Shown here: in pieces, positions 7,425 through 15,231 of the stretch | How positions within the stretch are numbered: position 1 is the stretch's first letter | How the letters are laid out: each line of letters starts with the position of its first letter | Assembly (NCBI RefSeq): GCF_011038965.1 | Contig: NZ_JAAKEB010000009.1 | Location: 45,655 to 109,654 of the forward strand | Origin: Adlercreutzia sp. ZJ141 | Lineage (GTDB): Bacteria; Actinomycetota; Coriobacteriia; Coriobacteriales; Eggerthellaceae | DNA: 64,000 nt | Direction of reading: 5' to 3' | Position numbers and translations under genes: made by a program | Notes under the pieces: model-generated | Database searches by the model: none | What the model saw: only the letters and a program-made list of their open reading frames with translations | What the model was told of the DNA's origin: nothing

Positions 7425-9770
7425 ATGGTCGGAACCATCATTAAACGAGACGGGCGCACAGCTGAATTCAATAAAGACAAAATCACCGACGCGGTCGAAA
7501 AAGCCTTCCAGGCATGCGCTGCCATGCAAGATCGCTCCGTCGCCGAGGAAATAGCGGACAAGGTTGTTGAGAAGCTGGAAAACGGCGCCATCGAGGGCAC
7601 TCCTACGGTTGAGGGCGTGCAGGACTTGGTGGAGGAAACCCTTATTGAGTCGGGTTTTGTTCAAACGTCGAAGTCCTACATTCTGTACCGCGCCGAACGT
7701 AGCCGCGCACGCGATGTGAACAGCCGTCTCATTCAAACACTGAAGGACATCACGTTCTCCAAGGCGTCTGAGTCCGATATGAAGCGCGAGAACGCCAATA
7801 TCGACGCCGACACCGCCATGGGCACTATGCTGAAGTATGGGTCGGAGTCGGCCAAGCAGTTCTACGAGATGTGCGTCATCGACCCGAAATTCGCGCGCGC
7901 TCATCGCGAAGGCGACATTCATATTCACGACATGGACTTCTACACGCTCACCACCACGTGCTGCCAGATTGAGTTGAAAAAGCTCTTCAAGGGCGGCTTC
8001 TCCACTGGTCACGGTGTGCTGCGTGAGCCCAACGACATTTCCAGCTACGCAGCGCTGGCCTGCATTGCCATTCAGTCGAACCAAAATGACCAGCATGGTG
8101 GTCAGAGTGTATGTGACTTCGATTACGGCTTGGCTGAAGGCGTGCGTAAAACCTACCGTCGCCTATTCAAGAAGCACTTGGCTGAAGCGGTCGACCTGCT
8201 TACCGACATCGAGGATGACCGTGCCTTCGCCGAAGGCGCGCTGGCGCGCGTTGAAGAAGTGACCGGCGTTGTGGCGAGCATTGATATCGACGAAGGGTTC
8301 CGCGCCGCCGTGCTCGCCGAGCTTGATGCTGCAGGCGTTGATGCTCGTACCGCTGGGCGCGTAGTTGCCTACGCCGAAAAGAATGCTGAGCGCGATACCG
8401 ACCGCTCAACGTTCCAGGCTATGGAAGCACTTGTGCACAACCTGAACACTATGCATTCTCGCGCGGGTGCGCAGACGCCGTTCTCTTCAGTGAACTACGG
8501 CATGGACACCAGCCCCGAAGGGCGCATGGTTATTAAGAACATGTTGCTGGCCACCGAAGAGGGCTTAGGGTCTGGCGAGACACCTATCTTCCCCGTGCAG
8601 ATTTTCCGCGTGAAGGAAGGTGTGAACTACAACCCCGAAGATCCGAACTACGATCTGTTCAAGCTGGCCATGCATTGCTCGGCCAAGCGGCTGTTTCCGA
8701 ACTTTAGCTTCCTTGATGCGCCGTTTAATGCGCAGTACTACAAGGGCACGCCAGAAACCGAGATTGCCTACATGGGCTGCCGCACGCGAGTCATAGGCAA
8801 TAGGTATGACCCCAACCGCGAGGTCACGCCTGGCCGTGGCAACCTGTCGTTTACGTCCATCAATCTGCCGCGTCTGGCTATTCGCGCTCGTGGCGATATC
8901 GATTTGTTCTTCGATTTGTTGGATGCGAAACTGGCGCTGGTCATCGGACAGCTCGATGAGCGCTTCGAGATTCAGGCGCGCAAGCACGTGTACAATGCGC
9001 CATTCCTTATGGGGCAGGGCGTGTGGATCGATTCCGAGAATCTGAAAGCCACTGACACACAGCGCGAAGTGCTCAAGCATGGCACGCTGACCACAGGCTT
9101 TATCGGCTTGGCTGAATGCCTGGTGGCGCTTACGGGCCACCATCACGGCGAGAGCCCCGAGGCACAGCGTCTGGGCTTGGAGATCGTAGGCCATATGCGC
9201 AGCTACGTCGATCGTATCTCCCGCGAGCGGAACATGAATTACACGCTCATCGCTACGCCTGCCGAGGGGCTGTCGGGCCGTTTTGTGCGCATGGACCGCG
9301 CCCGCTACGGCAGCATTCCCGGCGTCACCGACCGCGACTACTACACCAATGGCTTCCATGTGCCGGTGTACTACGACATCAGCGCGTTCGATAAGATCGC
9401 CATCGAGGCACCCTATCACGCGCTTACCAACGGCGGGCATATCAGCTACATCGAGCTCGACGGTGACCCCACCGAAAACTTGGAGGCCTTTGAGAGTGTT
9501 ATCCGCTACATGAAGGAATGCGGTATGGGGTATGGCAGTGTGAACCATCCGGTCGATCGCGACCCAGTGTGCGGCTACAACGGCATCATTGAAGACGTGT
9601 GTCCTAAGTGCGGCAGGCGCGAGGAAGAGCACGGCGTGCAGTTCGAGCGCATTCGTCGTATCACGGGGTATCTGGTGGGTACGCTCGATCGCTTCAATGA
9701 CGCAAAGCGTGCCGAAGAGCATGACCGTGTGAAGCACGTTGTTCCGGTGGAGCACGCAGAACAGGCGTAA
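7425..9770 (+). CDS. nrdD: Anaerobic (class III) ribonucleoside-triphosphate reductase
   Basis: 781 residues. An N-terminal ATP-cone allosteric domain (IIKRDGRTAEFNKDKI, about residues 4-95) precedes the large barrel. The thiyl-radical cysteine is expected in YMGCRTRV (near residue 450). The C-terminal glycyl-radical site is RITGYL with Gly748. A small zinc-site region before it keeps three cysteines (VCGYNG, CPKCG) rather than the four of the E. coli enzyme. It reduces NTPs to dNTPs without oxygen and is activated by NrdG, encoded 22 bases downstream. The ATG follows GAAAGAGAAAGGG. Regulation by NrdR is suggested by the boxes at 7283-7330. Confidence 0.96.
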   Translation: MVGTIIKRDGRTAEFNKDKITDAVEKAFQACAAMQDRSVAEEIADKVVEKLENGAIEGTPTVEGVQDLVEETLIESGFVQTSKSYILYRAERSRARDVNSRLIQTLKDITFSKASESDMKRENANIDADTAMGTMLKYGSESAKQFYEMCVIDPKFARAHREGDIHIHDMDFYTLTTTCCQIELKKLFKGGFSTGHGVLREPNDISSYAALACIAIQSNQNDQHGGQSVCDFDYGLAEGVRKTYRRLFKKHLAEAVDLLTDIEDDRAFAEGALARVEEVTGVVASIDIDEGFRAAVLAELDAAGVDARTAGRVVAYAEKNAERDTDRSTFQAMEALVHNLNTMHSRAGAQTPFSSVNYGMDTSPEGRMVIKNMLLATEEGLGSGETPIFPVQIFRVKEGVNYNPEDPNYDLFKLAMHCSAKRLFPNFSFLDAPFNAQYYKGTPETEIAYMGCRTRVIGNRYDPNREVTPGRGNLSFTSINLPRLAIRARGDIDLFFDLLDAKLALVIGQLDERFEIQARKHVYNAPFLMGQGVWIDSENLKATDTQREVLKHGTLTTGFIGLAECLVALTGHHHGESPEAQRLGLEIVGHMRSYVDRISRERNMNYTLIATPAEGLSGRFVRMDRARYGSIPGVTDRDYYTNGFHVPVYYDISAFDKIAIEAPYHALTNGGHISYIELDGDPTENLEAFESVIRYMKECGMGYGSVNHPVDRDPVCGYNGIIEDVCPKCGRREEEHGVQFERIRRITGYLVGTLDRFNDAKRAEEHDRVKHVVPVEHAEQA

Positions 9771-9792
9771 GAGGAACAGGCGGAATAAGGGC

Positions 9793-10329
9793 ATGAATGT
9801 CAACCTGTATGGCGCAGTTCCCGACTCCATTGTTGATGGGCCGGGGCTGCGCTATGCCGTGTTTGTGCAGGGTTGTAGCCATGGGTGCCCCGGGTGTCAC
9901 AATCCCGAAAGCCAGCCCGCCCATGCCGGTATGCTTACCACCACCGATGCGGTGCTTGCCGACATCCGCGCGAATGGGCTCGTACACGACGTCACGTTTT
10001 CGGGCGGCGAGCCGTTTGAGCAGGCGGCAGCGTGCGCGCACATGGCGCGCCAGCTGAAGGAGTACGGCTACGGCGTGTGGACTTACACGGGCTATCTGTA
10101 TGAAGACTTGTTGCGTCGTGCCGAAGAAGACGAACCCACGCGCGAGCTACTTAACAACACTGACGTGCTGGTAGATGGGCCGTTCATTGAGTCGCTCAAG
10201 TCGCTCGGACTCAGCTGGCGCGGCTCATCGAACCAGCGGCTTATCGACCTTCCCGCCACGCGCGCAGCGGGGTGCATTGTTGAATGGCGTGCACCCAGCT
10301 TCGTTTTGCACAAGCCGGCATCGTGGTAG
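9793..10329 (+). CDS. nrdG: Anaerobic ribonucleotide reductase activating enzyme
   Basis: 178 residues from the ATG at 9793; an upstream start inside nrdD adds a basic unconserved tail. The radical SAM cluster motif CxxxCxxC appears as CSHGCPGC near residues 29-36, and the SAM-contacting GGEP motif appears in TFSGGEPFEQ. The protein uses SAM and a 4Fe-4S cluster to form the glycyl radical on NrdD. Its position directly after nrdD makes the assignment secure. The length is slightly above the E. coli protein. Confidence 0.95.
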   Translation: MNVNLYGAVPDSIVDGPGLRYAVFVQGCSHGCPGCHNPESQPAHAGMLTTTDAVLADIRANGLVHDVTFSGGEPFEQAAACAHMARQLKEYGYGVWTYTGYLYEDLLRRAEEDEPTRELLNNTDVLVDGPFIESLKSLGLSWRGSSNQRLIDLPATRAAGCIVEWRAPSFVLHKPASW

Positions 10330-10367
10330 TGCTCGGTGCGGGTGATTGAAATCGAGGTAGGTGTTTC

Positions 10368-11156
10368 GTGAATCCTGAAGAACAAACAGATGGCTTACAA
10401 TCTTTCTTCCAGAACATCCTTCATGTGGAATGGTTGAGCACAGCACTTACGGTTATTGTTGTACTTGCGCTTACGGCGCTGCTGGTGCGTGTGTTTACGA
10501 AATTGTTACGGCGCGTACTCAGCCACGACAGCTCGCCTTTGCCTTCGTCAAGTATTTTCGTCAATATCGGGCGCGTGGCGGTGTGGGCCATTGGTATAAG
10601 TATAGTGCTGTCAAGTTGCTTTAATGTTGACGTGAGTGCTGCGGTGGCGGCGCTCGGTATTGGTGGTATTGCCATCTCGCTGGGTTTTCAGGACACACTT
10701 GCCAACCTGATCGGTGGGCTACAAGTGAGCATTACCGGATTGGTTGAGCCGGGTGATAACATCGAAGTGGGCGGACAACGTGGTGTGGTGCGCGACGTCA
10801 CCTGGCGCCATACGACCATCGTGAATGCCGTGGGCGAGCAGGTGGTGGTGCCGAACTCCGTTATCAACACCTCGTCGCTTACGAAGCTGCGCCCGCTAAA
10901 GGTGGTGTCCATTCCGGTGGTGGTTACGGCGGCAGGCGATGCGCTGTCGAGCACAGCCTGCGCCATGGAGCAGGCTGCAAATGAGGCGGTTGGTGCGGTG
11001 TGCGGAGTCGAGGTTCCCGCCGTGGCGTTGTTCTCAGAGGTAACCGACTATGGCTACCGAGGTTCACTAACACTTACGATAACTGATGGGTCAAAAGTTG
11101 CGGCTGCGCGCGATGCTGCCCTGCGCTCCATCGCGCCGTTTGTTCACGCGGAGTAA
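10368..11156 (+). CDS. MscS-type small-conductance mechanosensitive channel
   Basis: 262 residues with a GTG start after GAGGTAGG. Three N-terminal membrane helices are visible (about 20-42, 62-84, 88-115). The last contains the Ala/Gly-rich pore helix ALGIGGIAISLGFQDTLANL. The MscS beta domain follows (GLVEPGDNIEVGGQRGVVRDV), with VVVPNSVI and then the C-terminal alpha/beta domain. It opens under membrane tension to release solutes during osmotic downshift. It is 38 bases from nrdG and may be co-transcribed, without an obvious functional link. Confidence 0.93.
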   Translation: MNPEEQTDGLQSFFQNILHVEWLSTALTVIVVLALTALLVRVFTKLLRRVLSHDSSPLPSSSIFVNIGRVAVWAIGISIVLSSCFNVDVSAAVAALGIGGIAISLGFQDTLANLIGGLQVSITGLVEPGDNIEVGGQRGVVRDVTWRHTTIVNAVGEQVVVPNSVINTSSLTKLRPLKVVSIPVVVTAAGDALSSTACAMEQAANEAVGAVCGVEVPAVALFSEVTDYGYRGSLTLTITDGSKVAAARDAALRSIAPFVHAE

Positions 11157-11380
11157 GTGCCAGAACAGCTTTTCGGCAGCTTTTGCGACCGCTTCATGCG
11201 GGATTTGCGGTTCTCGCGGTTCTCGGACTAATGCTCAGGCGATTCTCCCCATGGGAGTTTGGTGTTTGCGGCCGCATGGGCGTACGGCTGTCGTAAAATG
11301 ATCAGGTTTGAGATACGTTTCCGCCAACGTTTATCGTTGACGGGGTGAACAGGAAAAAACGCAAGGAGAATCGGATCGTC

Positions 11381-13159
11381 ATGACAGACTTCAAGAATGA
11401 ATACTGCATGCATACCGCCACCTGCGGCGAGCTGCGCAGAAGCGACGTGGGCCGCGAAGTCGTGCTCACGGGTTGGGCGTGGCACAATCGCGACCATGGC
11501 GGACTTATTTTCTGTGACCTTCGCGATCGCGACGGCTATACCCAGGTGGTTGTCGACCCCGATTGTGTGAGCGCCGCCGATTTCAAGACAGCCGAACACT
11601 TAGGCCGCGAATACGTGCTGAAAGTTGCCGGCACGGTGCGCGAACGCGGTGCCGACGCCGTGAATCCGAACATGGCAACCGGTGAGATCGAAGTGCTCGC
11701 TTCCGCAGTCGAGGTGCTGAACACTTCTGTCACGCCGCCGTTTTCTATCGAAGACGGCATCGAGACTGACGAAACCATGCGTATGAAATGGCGTTACATG
11801 GACATCCGTCGTCCCGAAATGTACGCCGCGTTAAAGCTGCGCCACACGGTTGCCCAGGCTATGCGCGCGGCGCTGAATGCCCGTGGCTTCTTGGAAATCG
11901 AAACGCCTATTCTGGCGAACTCCACACCTGAGGGTGCGCGCGACTACATTGTTCCCAGCCGTCCGAATCCCGGCAAGTTTTACGCGCTGCCGCAAAGCCC
12001 CCAGCAATTCAAGCAGATGCTCATGTGTGCGGGTGTGGAGCGCTATTACCAAATTGCCCGGTGCTTCCGCGACGAAGACCTTCGCGCCGATCGTCAGCCC
12101 GAGTTCACGCAGGTGGACATCGAGATGTCGTTCGTCGAGGGTTACGACGTGGTGGACATGATGGAAGGAGTGATGGCCGAGGTGCTCACGGCTGCTGGTG
12201 TTGAACAGCAATTCCCGCTGTTGCGCATGCCGTATGCCGAGGCTATGGATCGCTTCGGGTGCGATCGCCCCGACATCCGCTTTGGCATGGAGCTGGTAAA
12301 CATTACCGACATTGTGAAGAACACCGGCTTTAAAGTGTTTGCGAGTGTGGCGCAGTCCGGCGGCGTGGTGAAGGCGATCAATGCCAAGGGTGCGGGCGAC
12401 TGGAGCCGCGGTGACGTTGAGAAGCTGGCCAGCATTGCCGAGGAAAATGGCGCGAAGGGCATGGCGTGGGTCGCGTTTACTACCGATGGTCAGGAGAAGA
12501 GCCCCATCAAGAAGTTCTTCACCGACGAGGAATGGGCGGCGCTCAAGGCTGCCATGGCTGTTGAGCCGGGCGATTTGCTGCTGTTCGCTGCTGACAAGCC
12601 CGCTGTGGCCAATGCTGTTCTATCGGCGCTGCGCCTGACCATGGCTGATCGTCTGAATATTCCGCGTGAGGGCCATGCGTTACTATGGGTTGTTGACTTC
12701 CCTATGTTCAAGTACGACGAGGAAGAGAAGAAGTACGCCGCCGAGCACCATCCGTTCACTCATATGTACGAACGCGACCTTGACAAGATCGAAAATGCTC
12801 CGCTTGAGTGCCTAAGCTATGCCTACGACCTGGTTATGGACGGGTTTGAGGTTGGTGGCGGCTCGATCCGTATCCATGATGCTGCCGAGCAGCGCCGTGT
12901 GTTGCGTCGCTGTGGTGTGTCCGATGAGGAAATCGACGTGAAGTTTGCTCATCTGCTGCACGCGCTTGAACTGGGTGCACCGCCGCATGGCGGCATCGCG
13001 CTGGGGCTCGACCGTTTGGTCATGCTGCTTGCGGGTAAGCAGTCCATCCGCGACGTTATAGCCTTCCCGAAGACCAGTAGCGCGAGCGACCCCATGACGG
13101 GCGCTCCCAACCAGGTGACTGCACGTCAGCTGAAGGAAGTGTCACTGCGTACGCTGTAG
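11381..13159 (+). CDS. aspS: Aspartate-tRNA ligase
   Basis: 592 residues, the normal size for bacterial-type AspRS. Start at ATG 11381 after AAGGAGAA (11363-11370); an in-frame start at 11345 lacks a site. Order: N-terminal OB-fold anticodon domain (about 10-115, VLTGWAWHNRDHGGLIFCDLRD), class II motif 1 near 140-175, motif 2 (RCFRDEDLRADRQPEFTQ) near 225-242, the bacterial GAD insertion (about 295-415) and motif 3 (GLDRLVMLL) near residue 545. The intergenic stretch before it (11157-11380) holds no gene. The gene ends at a hairpin terminator and the SRP RNA follows. Confidence 0.96.
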   Translation: MTDFKNEYCMHTATCGELRRSDVGREVVLTGWAWHNRDHGGLIFCDLRDRDGYTQVVVDPDCVSAADFKTAEHLGREYVLKVAGTVRERGADAVNPNMATGEIEVLASAVEVLNTSVTPPFSIEDGIETDETMRMKWRYMDIRRPEMYAALKLRHTVAQAMRAALNARGFLEIETPILANSTPEGARDYIVPSRPNPGKFYALPQSPQQFKQMLMCAGVERYYQIARCFRDEDLRADRQPEFTQVDIEMSFVEGYDVVDMMEGVMAEVLTAAGVEQQFPLLRMPYAEAMDRFGCDRPDIRFGMELVNITDIVKNTGFKVFASVAQSGGVVKAINAKGAGDWSRGDVEKLASIAEENGAKGMAWVAFTTDGQEKSPIKKFFTDEEWAALKAAMAVEPGDLLLFAADKPAVANAVLSALRLTMADRLNIPREGHALLWVVDFPMFKYDEEEKKYAAEHHPFTHMYERDLDKIENAPLECLSYAYDLVMDGFEVGGGSIRIHDAAEQRRVLRRCGVSDEEIDVKFAHLLHALELGAPPHGGIALGLDRLVMLLAGKQSIRDVIAFPKTSSASDPMTGAPNQVTARQLKEVSLRTL

Positions 13160-13199
13160 GCGCTGTTGGCGCACGCGGCAGCGCGCATGGAGTTTTGGA

Positions 13200-13232
13200 G
13201 AACCTGCCGATTTCGGCAGGTTCACTTTACGT
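13200..13232 (+). terminator. aspS terminator
   Basis: Perfect 10-bp stem GAACCTGCCG/CGGCAGGTTC (13200-13209 with 13214-13223), loop ATTT, followed by ACTTTACGTT. Confidence 0.65.
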
Positions 13233-13237
13233 TCGCC

Positions 13238-13243
13238 TATACT
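13238..13243 (+). promoter_or_regulatory. Candidate -10 box for the SRP RNA
   Basis: TATACT lies 18-23 bases before the predicted SRP RNA 5' end. The -35 region would overlap the aspS terminator hairpin and is not obvious. Confidence 0.45.
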
Positions 13244-13260
13244 GATTTGAAGTAGAGAGC

Positions 13261-13369
13261 GAGTGTGTCGAACGGGCTTGGGCGGCGCCATGTTTCGAAC
13301 CTGGTCAGGTCCGGGAGGAAGCAGCCATAAGGGACCGCTGACGAGCGCCCATGCCTGTTCGGCACACTC
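13261..13369 (+). ncRNA. ffs: Signal recognition particle RNA (short bacterial 4.5S type)
   Basis: The conserved apical domain is unmistakable: GGTCAGGTCCGGGAGGAAGC (13303-13322) followed by AGCCATAAGGG. The 5' end GAGTGTG (13261-13267) pairs with CACACTC (13363-13369) and the stem continues with CGAACGGGC against GCCTGTTCG, giving one long hairpin of about 109 bases. That is the short SRP RNA without an Alu domain. It binds Ffh and targets membrane proteins to the Sec translocon. The exact ends are inferred from pairing. Confidence 0.93.
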
Positions 13370-13494
13370 TACATTTCGTGAACGCGCTATGCCAGCCTAA
13401 GGGAAGCACAGATTAAAGCCGTCTTGCAAATGCAGGGCTGGTGGAATTGATCAGTATTTCCTCAAAGGTTGGCATTATCGTATAAGGGGGTTTT

Positions 13495-14163
13495 GTGGGG
13501 ATCGTCGACTTTTTCGTCAACTTACTGAAAGATCCGCGTGCTGCCATTGCGGGGTGGATCATTGCGCTTGGGCCGCTCTGGGTATATACGCCGCTGTTTT
13601 TGATTGTGTTCGTTGAAACAGGTTTGGTGTTTTTTCCCTTCCTTCCTGGCGATTCGCTGCTGTTTGCCGCAGGCGTGTTTTCGGCGCCAGGTGGCGGACT
13701 TCATCTGTTGCCGACGCTACTCGTGTTCTACGCTGCCGCTATTCTGGGCAACACGTCGAACTACTGGATTGCTCGCTTCTTCGGTTCCCGCATCATCGAT
13801 TCTGGCAAGGTGAAAGCGCTCACGCCTGAGCGTATGGCAAAACTCGACGACTTCTTCGCGAAATACGGTGGTCTAACCATTATCATTACGCGCTTTATGC
13901 CATTCTTCCGCACGTTTGCTCCTTTCATTGCAGGTACGGGGCATATGAACTTTGGTAAGTTCACCTTTTTCAACGTGATCGGCGGCGTGTCGTGGGTGAG
14001 CCTGTTCGTGCTGGTAGGGTACTTCTTCGGGGGTGTACCGTTTGTTCAGGAGCACTTCGAAGTCATCGTGTTGGGCATCGTTGCTGTGTCGGTGGCACCG
14101 GCGTTTGTGGGGGCGGTAAAAGGTGCGCTTGCTGCGCGCAAGAAGAAGGCACGCCAAGAATAG
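13495..14163 (+). CDS. DedA/SNARE-associated family membrane protein
   Basis: 222 residues, GTG start after ATAAGGGGG. The DedA signature is present: the acidic pair in FVETGLVFFPFLPGDSLLF (E38 and D51 region) and the arginine motif RFMPFFRTFAPFIAGTGHM near 133-151. There are several membrane segments and a basic tail (AARKKKARQE). DedA proteins are thought to act in lipid scrambling or recycling of the undecaprenyl carrier and in proton-linked envelope maintenance; the substrate here cannot be told. The gene stands alone between the SRP RNA and a TetR regulator. Confidence 0.9.
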   Translation: MGIVDFFVNLLKDPRAAIAGWIIALGPLWVYTPLFLIVFVETGLVFFPFLPGDSLLFAAGVFSAPGGGLHLLPTLLVFYAAAILGNTSNYWIARFFGSRIIDSGKVKALTPERMAKLDDFFAKYGGLTIIITRFMPFFRTFAPFIAGTGHMNFGKFTFFNVIGGVSWVSLFVLVGYFFGGVPFVQEHFEVIVLGIVAVSVAPAFVGAVKGALAARKKKARQE

Positions 14164-14324
14164 AGTTCGCGGGAAGCTGTCAGCATTTCCCAAGTAACTT
14201 GTCGCGCTGCATAGTTTCGTGAGGCTCGGCGTACGCGAACATGCCAGCTCTCGTTTTGTACATTTGGAGAATATCCGCTCTTTAGGCAATCACGGCTAGG
14301 AAGCTACTCGTTTTGATAGACGAT

Positions 14325-14349
14325 GTGGCACAATATCATATTATGTCAC
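14325..14349. promoter_or_regulatory. 25-bp palindromic operator for the TetR regulator
   Basis: Half-sites GTGGCACAATAT and GTGACATAATAT (on opposite strands) flank a single central C; 10 of 12 positions match. It lies 53 bases before the regulator start. Position and symmetry suggest the TetR protein represses itself. Confidence 0.65.
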
Positions 14350-14401
14350 CCCCCCCTCTTTTATGATTATGAAATTGAGGACGGCCGTAGAGAAGCGAGA
14401 G

Positions 14402-15070
14402 ATGGTGGAATATATGGGCGACAAAGGTGCTAAGAGTTCTATGGAGCGTGTTGATCGGCGGGTACTGCGCACAAGACGGGCTATCAGGGAGGCGTTGCTG
14501 CGCCTGCTGGCCGAACGTGATTATCGAAAGATAACAGTCACGGATCTGACGCGCGAAGCCGGTATTGACCGCAAGACGTTCTATCTGCATTACCGTACGA
14601 TTGACGATGTAATCAGTGAGGCACTTGAGGAAGAGACGAGTCATATCGTAGCGGAGTTGCATGAAGAGCTGAAGCGAGGAGGAAGCCCATCAGACGTCGC
14701 ACGGTTGTTCATGCGCATGGAGCGCGCGTTTGTGCCCGATGTTGAGCAGCAGCGTCGTGTCTTGGCAAATGTGTCACCCGATGGATTTTTGACGTATCTG
14801 GAAACTCCGCTTCGCAACGCGCTCGTTGATCTGGATTTTCTTGGTCTAACGGGTATTGATGAGACGCATCGTGACTACTGTGCGACATTTTTCGCAGCGG
14901 GTTTGACAGCGATGTATCGTCGATGGTTATTGGATGATTCTGATCTTCCCATAGAAGACCTCGCCGAATTGGCGTCGCGTGCGATGATGGGAGGAATCGG
15001 CTCGCTGGTGCACAGCGGTGGCAGTTACCGGTACGACGGACGCGACGGCGGAACTGGCAGCGATGCATAA
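14402..15070 (+). CDS. TetR/AcrR family transcriptional regulator
   Basis: 222 residues from ATG 14402; starts at 14363, 14414 and 14441 are also in frame and the choice is uncertain. The N-terminal helix-turn-helix reads RRAIREALLRLLAERDYRKI then TREAGIDRKTFYLHYRTIDD (about residues 20-67), typical of TetR proteins that carry the RKTFYLHY recognition helix. The C-terminal ligand domain is unassigned and ends in a Gly-rich tail. No adjacent target operon is seen: dedA upstream has its own leader and dnaX downstream has its own -10. The palindrome at 14325-14349 points to autoregulation. Confidence 0.88.
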   Translation: MVEYMGDKGAKSSMERVDRRVLRTRRAIREALLRLLAERDYRKITVTDLTREAGIDRKTFYLHYRTIDDVISEALEEETSHIVAELHEELKRGGSPSDVARLFMRMERAFVPDVEQQRRVLANVSPDGFLTYLETPLRNALVDLDFLGLTGIDETHRDYCATFFAAGLTAMYRRWLLDDSDLPIEDLAELASRAMMGGIGSLVHSGGSYRYDGRDGGTGSDA

Positions 15071-15179
15071 CAGCAGGTAGGCGGTTGCTGCCCACTGGCT
15101 GACCTGTGTACAGCAACGGTAGGCGACGGGGGTAACGTGCTTTCGGTCGCCGGCCGTTCGTTTCGCGGTTGGTGACGGC

Positions 15180-15185
15180 TATAAT
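15180..15185 (+). promoter_or_regulatory. Candidate -10 box for dnaX
   Basis: TATAAT in the context CGGCTATAATG, with TTCGTT (15157-15162) at a 17-base spacing as a weak -35. The dnaX start lies 46 bases further on. Confidence 0.5.
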
Positions 15186-15231
15186 GATGTGCGGTTGTGA
15201 TTCGTAAGAGCAACGGAGGCAAGCGCGATCT

